From SKLM01 sp964421785 (GTDB taxonomy: Bacteria; Chloroflexota; Anaerolineae; B4-G1): a DNA stretch of 9,125 nucleotides. Below the pieces are notes generated by a model. The model was not told where the DNA came from. It made no database searches and worked only from the letters and a program-made list of their open reading frames with translations. A program made the position numbers and the translations under genes. The DNA lies in the NCBI GenBank assembly GCA_964421785.1, contig CAYQZG010000159.1, forward strand, positions 1 through 9,125, read 5' to 3'. Shown piece after piece: positions 6,263 to 9,125 of this stretch; position 1 is the stretch's first letter, and each line of letters opens with the position of its first letter.

Positions 6263-7033
6263 ATGAACGATAACCCCCGCATTCTGATCGTCGACGACGA
6301 CATCGGTATGGCCCGCACCACGGCGATGATTCTCCAGCACAAAGGGTACAGCGTCAGCACAGCCAGGGGGGGCGCGGAGGCCCTTGAGCAGGTCAGGGAG
6401 CGCCGCTTCGACATGGTCTTCCTCGATATCAAGATGCCCGTCATGGGCGGTGTGGAGACCCATCGCCGCATCAAGGAGGTCCGGCCCGAGGCCGTGGTGA
6501 TGATGATGACGGCCTACGCCGTGGAGGATCTGGTGCAGGAGGCGCTGGAGGACGGGGCCTACGGCGTCATCTACAAGCCCCTCGATATAGACGACGTCGT
6601 CTCCATCATCGAGGAGGCGCGGCGAAATGAGAAGGGCGCGCTGATCCTGGTGGTGGACGACGACCCGGCGACCTGCATCACGCTGAAGAATCTCTTGGTC
6701 AGCGAGAGCTACCAGGTGCGCATCGCCCATACCGGCGAGGAGGCCGTCGCTGCGGCGCAGGGGAGGGCTTATGACGTGATCTTCGTTGACATGAAGCTGC
6801 CGACCATCAACGGACTGGAGACCTACCTGGCCATTCGGAGGTTCGATCCACAGGCGGTGGCCATCATGATGACCGGTTATCGTCAGGAGATGGAGGAGCT
6901 GGTGGAGCAGGCTCTGCAAAACAGCGCCTACGCCTGCCTCTACAAACCCTTCGACATTGAGGAACTGCTCAGACTGGTGGACGAGATCTGGGAACGGAAG
7001 CGGGGGAGCAGGGGAGCAGAGGTGAGGGGGTGA
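6263..7033 (+). CDS. Tandem receiver protein, REC-REC, no output domain
   Basis: Cytoplasmic phosphoacceptor of 256 residues with two CheY-like receiver domains. REC1 (about 5-122): acidic D11/D12, phospho-acceptor D55 in VFLDIKMP, T83, K105. REC2 (about 126-244): D132/D133, D176 in IFVDMKLP, T204, K228. Both have the full set of switch residues, so both should be phosphorylatable and Mg-binding. There is no DNA-binding, cyclase or other effector domain; it is therefore a relay, phosphate sink or protein-protein regulator. Likely donors are the two upstream kinases or the downstream hybrid kinase. ATG 6263 is preceded by AGGTGA at 6254-6259 and GGAG at 6249-6252. The last 10 or so residues (KRGSRGAEVRG) are encoded by the G-tract repeat, and the stop is the TGA of a GGGGGTGA unit. 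Domain calls are firm; partners are inferred. Confidence 0.94.
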   Translation: MNDNPRILIVDDDIGMARTTAMILQHKGYSVSTARGGAEALEQVRERRFDMVFLDIKMPVMGGVETHRRIKEVRPEAVVMMMTAYAVEDLVQEALEDGAYGVIYKPLDIDDVVSIIEEARRNEKGALILVVDDDPATCITLKNLLVSESYQVRIAHTGEEAVAAAQGRAYDVIFVDMKLPTINGLETYLAIRRFDPQAVAIMMTGYRQEMEELVEQALQNSAYACLYKPFDIEELLRLVDEIWERKRGSRGAEVRG

Positions 7034-7039
7034 GGGGCG
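7001..7039. repeat. G-tract block overlapping 3' end of tandem receiver gene
   Basis: G-runs at 7002-7006, 7011-7014, 7026-7030 and 7034-7037, in GGGGGAGCA and GGGGGTGA units. It encodes the last residues and the stop (7031-7033) of the receiver gene and ends in the GGGGCGGTTACG joint. It is the shortest of the three blocks and still satisfies a loose G-quadruplex pattern, with one long loop. Confidence 0.8.
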
Positions 7040-7042
7040 GTT

Positions 7043-7098
7043 ACGCATCACGTTTCACGTTTCACGCTTCACGCCTCACGTTTCACGGCTCACGAGGA
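7043..7098. repeat. Heptad array merging into Shine-Dalgarno of hybrid kinase
   Basis: Seven in-phase heptads (ACGCATC, two ACGTTTC, ACGCTTC, ACGCCTC, ACGTTTC, ACGGCTC; 7043-7091) are followed by an eighth, ACGAGGA (7092-7098). That eighth unit forms the first part of the AGGAGG ribosome binding site at 7095-7100, six bases before ATG 7107. The heptad phase is unbroken throughout. Confidence 0.9.
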
Positions 7099-7106
7099 GG
7101 TATCCG

Positions 7107-9056
7107 ATGGAGCATCGACCAAGAATTCTGATCGTCGAGGACGATGAGGGGGCGCGCAGGACGCTCACGTTCATCCTCGAGCGCAAGGGGTACGACGTGG
7201 TGACGGCCACGACTGCCCAAGAGGCGCTGGAGAGGGCGGACGGGGGAGCACGCCTCCCCCACGGACGCTTCAACGTGGGCCTGCTCGATATCAGGCTTCC
7301 GGACGGCAAGGGCGTCGATCTCGTGATGCCGCTCCGGGAGCGACACCCGGGTATGGAGCTGATCATGGTCACCGGCTACGCCTCGATGGAGACGGCGATA
7401 CGCGCGCTGAACGATGGCGCCATAGCGTACATCACCAAGCCTCTGAACATGGATGAGGTGTTGGCCGAGGTGCGCAAGATCCTGGAGAAGCAGCGGCTCA
7501 CCGCTGAGAAGCAGCGGGCCGAAGAGGCGCTGCGCGAGAGCGAGGAGAAGTATCGCACCATTCTCGACACCATCGAAGATGGGTACTACGAGGTCGACCT
7601 CACAGGGCGCTTCACGTTCTTCAACGATGCCCTGCCCGAGCTGCTCGGATATCCCGATGAGAAGCTGATGGGCATGGATAATCGGCAGTATATGGACGAG
7701 GAGAACGCGCGGGAGGTGTACGAGACCTTCAACACGGTCTACCTCACCCGGCAACCAGCCAAGGCATTCGATTGGGAGGTCATCAGAGAGGACGGGAGGA
7801 GGAGGGTGGTTGAGGCGTCCGTCTCTTTGATGCAGGATGCCGCCGGTGAACCGGTCGGATTCCGGGGCATCGTCCGCGACGTCACCGAGCGCAAGCGGGC
7901 GGAGGAGCAGATGCACCAGCAGGAGCGCCTGGCCGCCGTGGGGCGGCTGGCCGGCGGCATCGCCCACGACTTCAACAACTTTCTCAGCACCATCAGGCTC
8001 TATGGCGATATGATCCTGCGCGATGAGGATCTCCCCCCACGCCTCGTGTCGGCGTCCGAGACCATCATCGCCGAGTCCAAGCGTGCCACGGACCTGGTGC
8101 GACAGATCCTGGACTTCAGCCGTCGCTCGTCCATGGAGGTCCAGACGGTGGATCTGGTGTCGTTCTTAGGCGAGGTCTGTGACATTCTGCAGACCACGCT
8201 GCCGGAGAGCATCCGGCTGACCACGGAGACGGAGTCGGAGGCCTGCCTGGTGGATGCCGACCCAACGCGCATCCAGCAGGTAGTGATGAACCTGGCCATC
8301 AACGCCCGTGACGCCATGCCCGAAGGCGGCGACCTGCAGATCGCTCTCTCCAAGATGGTCGTGGCAGCGGATGAGGACGCCCCGGCTGTAGGGATGGGGT
8401 CGGGTGAGTGGGCCTGCCTGGCCGTCTCGGACACCGGGACCGGCATGACGGAGGAGGTGAGGACCCAGATCTTCGAGCCTTTCTTCACCACCAAGGAGCC
8501 CGGCCAGGGGACCGGGCTGGGATTGGCCCAGGTCTACGGCATCGTCAAGCAGCACAGCGGGTACATCGACGTGGAGACGGAGCTGGGCAGCGGCACGGAC
8601 TTTTTCGTCTACCTACCGATTCACGCCGCGAGGCGGGTGACGCAGAAGCGGGAGAACAGCTCTGTGCCGTTGGGAAAGGGGGAGGCGATTCTCCTGGTCG
8701 AGGATCACGAGGATCTGCGGGCGGCGGGACGGCAGATTCTGGAGGACCTGGGCTACTCCGCCCTCGCGGCCGCCCATGGCCGCGAGGCGCTGGAGGTGCT
8801 GAAGGGCGTTGCGGTCGACCTGGTGGTCACCGACGTGGTGATGCCCGTCATGGGCGGCGAGGCGCTGATGCAGGAGCTGAGCAAGGCCTACCCCAGCCTC
8901 CCGGTGCTGGCCGTCACGGGGTACACGGTCGATGAGGAGCTGAGCAAGCTCGAAGAGGCGGACTTCTTCGACGTGCTCCATAAGCCGCTTGACACGCCGG
9001 TTCTGGCGCAGGCTGTGCGCCGCGCGCTGGATGCTAGGAAGGGATGCTCTGACTGA
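7107..9056 (+). CDS. Hybrid histidine kinase, REC-PAS-HisKA-HATPase-REC
   Basis: Soluble hybrid kinase of 649 residues. REC1 (about 5-125): E11/D12/D13, phospho-acceptor D61 in LLDIRLP, T89, K111. PAS (about 145-262, ending DVTERKRAEEQ). HisKA with His287 in the GGIAHDFNN form typical of hybrid kinases. HATPase with Asn399, G1 D442-TGTG, F-box FEPFFTTK and G2 GTGLGL at 468-473. REC2 (about 526-642): E532/D533, D576 in VVTDVVMP, T604, K626. All switch and catalytic residues are intact. An N-terminal receiver suggests input from another kinase, plausibly an upstream one; the C-terminal receiver suggests internal relay, but no HPt domain is present. The start is supported by GAGGAGG at 7094-7100. 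REC1 carries about six extra residues (GGARLP) coded by a 19-nt palindrome. The stop overlaps the next start by one base. Confidence 0.95.
   Translation: MEHRPRILIVEDDEGARRTLTFILERKGYDVVTATTAQEALERADGGARLPHGRFNVGLLDIRLPDGKGVDLVMPLRERHPGMELIMVTGYASMETAIRALNDGAIAYITKPLNMDEVLAEVRKILEKQRLTAEKQRAEEALRESEEKYRTILDTIEDGYYEVDLTGRFTFFNDALPELLGYPDEKLMGMDNRQYMDEENAREVYETFNTVYLTRQPAKAFDWEVIREDGRRRVVEASVSLMQDAAGEPVGFRGIVRDVTERKRAEEQMHQQERLAAVGRLAGGIAHDFNNFLSTIRLYGDMILRDEDLPPRLVSASETIIAESKRATDLVRQILDFSRRSSMEVQTVDLVSFLGEVCDILQTTLPESIRLTTETESEACLVDADPTRIQQVVMNLAINARDAMPEGGDLQIALSKMVVAADEDAPAVGMGSGEWACLAVSDTGTGMTEEVRTQIFEPFFTTKEPGQGTGLGLAQVYGIVKQHSGYIDVETELGSGTDFFVYLPIHAARRVTQKRENSSVPLGKGEAILLVEDHEDLRAAGRQILEDLGYSALAAAHGREALEVLKGVAVDLVVTDVVMPVMGGEALMQELSKAYPSLPVLAVTGYTVDEELSKLEEADFFDVLHKPLDTPVLAQAVRRALDARKGCSD
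7242..7260. repeat. 19-nt GC palindrome within first receiver domain
   Basis: GGGGGAG (7242-7248) and CTCCCCC (7254-7260) are exact reverse complements around CACGC. It encodes GGARLP between ALERAD and HGRFNVGLLDIRLP. Against REC1 of the neighbouring tandem receiver protein (ALEQVRERRFDMVFLDI) this is about six extra residues, so the palindrome looks like an in-frame insertion in the loop before the phospho-acceptor strand. Confidence 0.7.
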
Positions 9057-9125
9057 TGGTGGCCCGGGGACGCCGGGAGCTGAACCTCCCGGCTGAGAGC
9101 GTAACCCTGCTGCGCAGGCTGGATG
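9056..9125 (+). CDS. Start of an unidentified downstream gene (partial)
   Basis: An ATG shares its first base with the hybrid kinase stop codon (TGATG), the usual arrangement for translational coupling. The frame stays open for 23 codons to the window edge (MVARGRRELNLPAESVTLLR, then RLD), and its third codon positions are mostly G or C, like the neighbouring genes. No strong Shine-Dalgarno is visible; AGGAAGG at 9036-9042 is too far away. The fragment is too short to assign a family. Its position suggests a fifth member of the signalling operon, possibly an output protein, but that is a guess. Confidence 0.45.
   Translation, partial: MVARGRRELNLPAESVTLLRRLD
9072..9093. repeat. 8-bp hairpin just after the hybrid kinase stop
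   Basis: GCCGGGAG (9072-9079) and CTCCCGGC (9086-9093) pair perfectly around CTGAAC. No T-tract follows (the next bases are TGAGAGCGTAACC), so a standard intrinsic terminator is unlikely. It overlaps the putative coding start at 9056. Confidence 0.5.

Noticed and set aside
9072..9093. Rho-independent terminator after the hybrid kinase
   Set aside because: The stem is good but no T-tract follows and a likely coupled coding frame runs through it.

Overview
The window reads as one contig end from a high-GC bacterium. G-rich and heptanucleotide intergenic repeats, palindromic repeats inside coding genes, stacked GAF/PAS histidine kinases and corrinoid methyl-transfer genes together recall Chloroflexota (Anaerolineae-like). 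That placement is an inference from style, not from a marker gene. The first 50 bases are pure C and are most likely a sequencing or assembly artefact at the contig end.

All supported genes lie on the + strand. Bases 120-838 hold a methyl-transfer remnant. It has a short corrinoid (B12-binding) protein with an intact base-off B12 motif but no helical cap domain. An 84-codon relic of a uroporphyrinogen-decarboxylase-like methyltransferase follows, with its start apparently joined to its tail. Bases 839-1129 hold no gene but are full of structure: a 10-bp hairpin, five tandem 22-bp repeats, two 18-bp repeats and a nested GC hairpin just before the next gene.

Bases 1130-9056 form a four-gene phosphotransfer cluster: a soluble GAF-GAF-PAS-PAS-PAS histidine kinase; a membrane histidine kinase with six predicted helices and one PAS domain; a stand-alone protein of two receiver domains; and a hybrid REC-PAS-kinase-REC protein. 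Together they carry three kinase cores and four receiver domains, but no DNA-binding or enzymatic output domain and no HPt domain. The output must lie elsewhere, or in the gene that starts at 9056 on the last base of the hybrid kinase stop codon and runs out of the window.

The most striking feature is not a gene. Each of the three junctions between the four signalling genes carries the same two-part cassette: a G-tract block (GGGGGTGA-like units, G-quadruplex-capable), a conserved GGGCGGTTACG joint, then an in-phase array of ACGCATC-like heptads running up to the ribosome binding site. Two genes take their stop codon and last residues from the G-tract block, and the last heptad merges with the Shine-Dalgarno of the hybrid kinase. 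A heptad array also precedes the corrinoid gene. In addition, the first two kinases carry a 35-nt inverted repeat of identical geometry (14-nt arms, 7-nt loop) at the same point of their ATP-binding domains, and the hybrid kinase has a 19-nt palindrome inside its first receiver domain.
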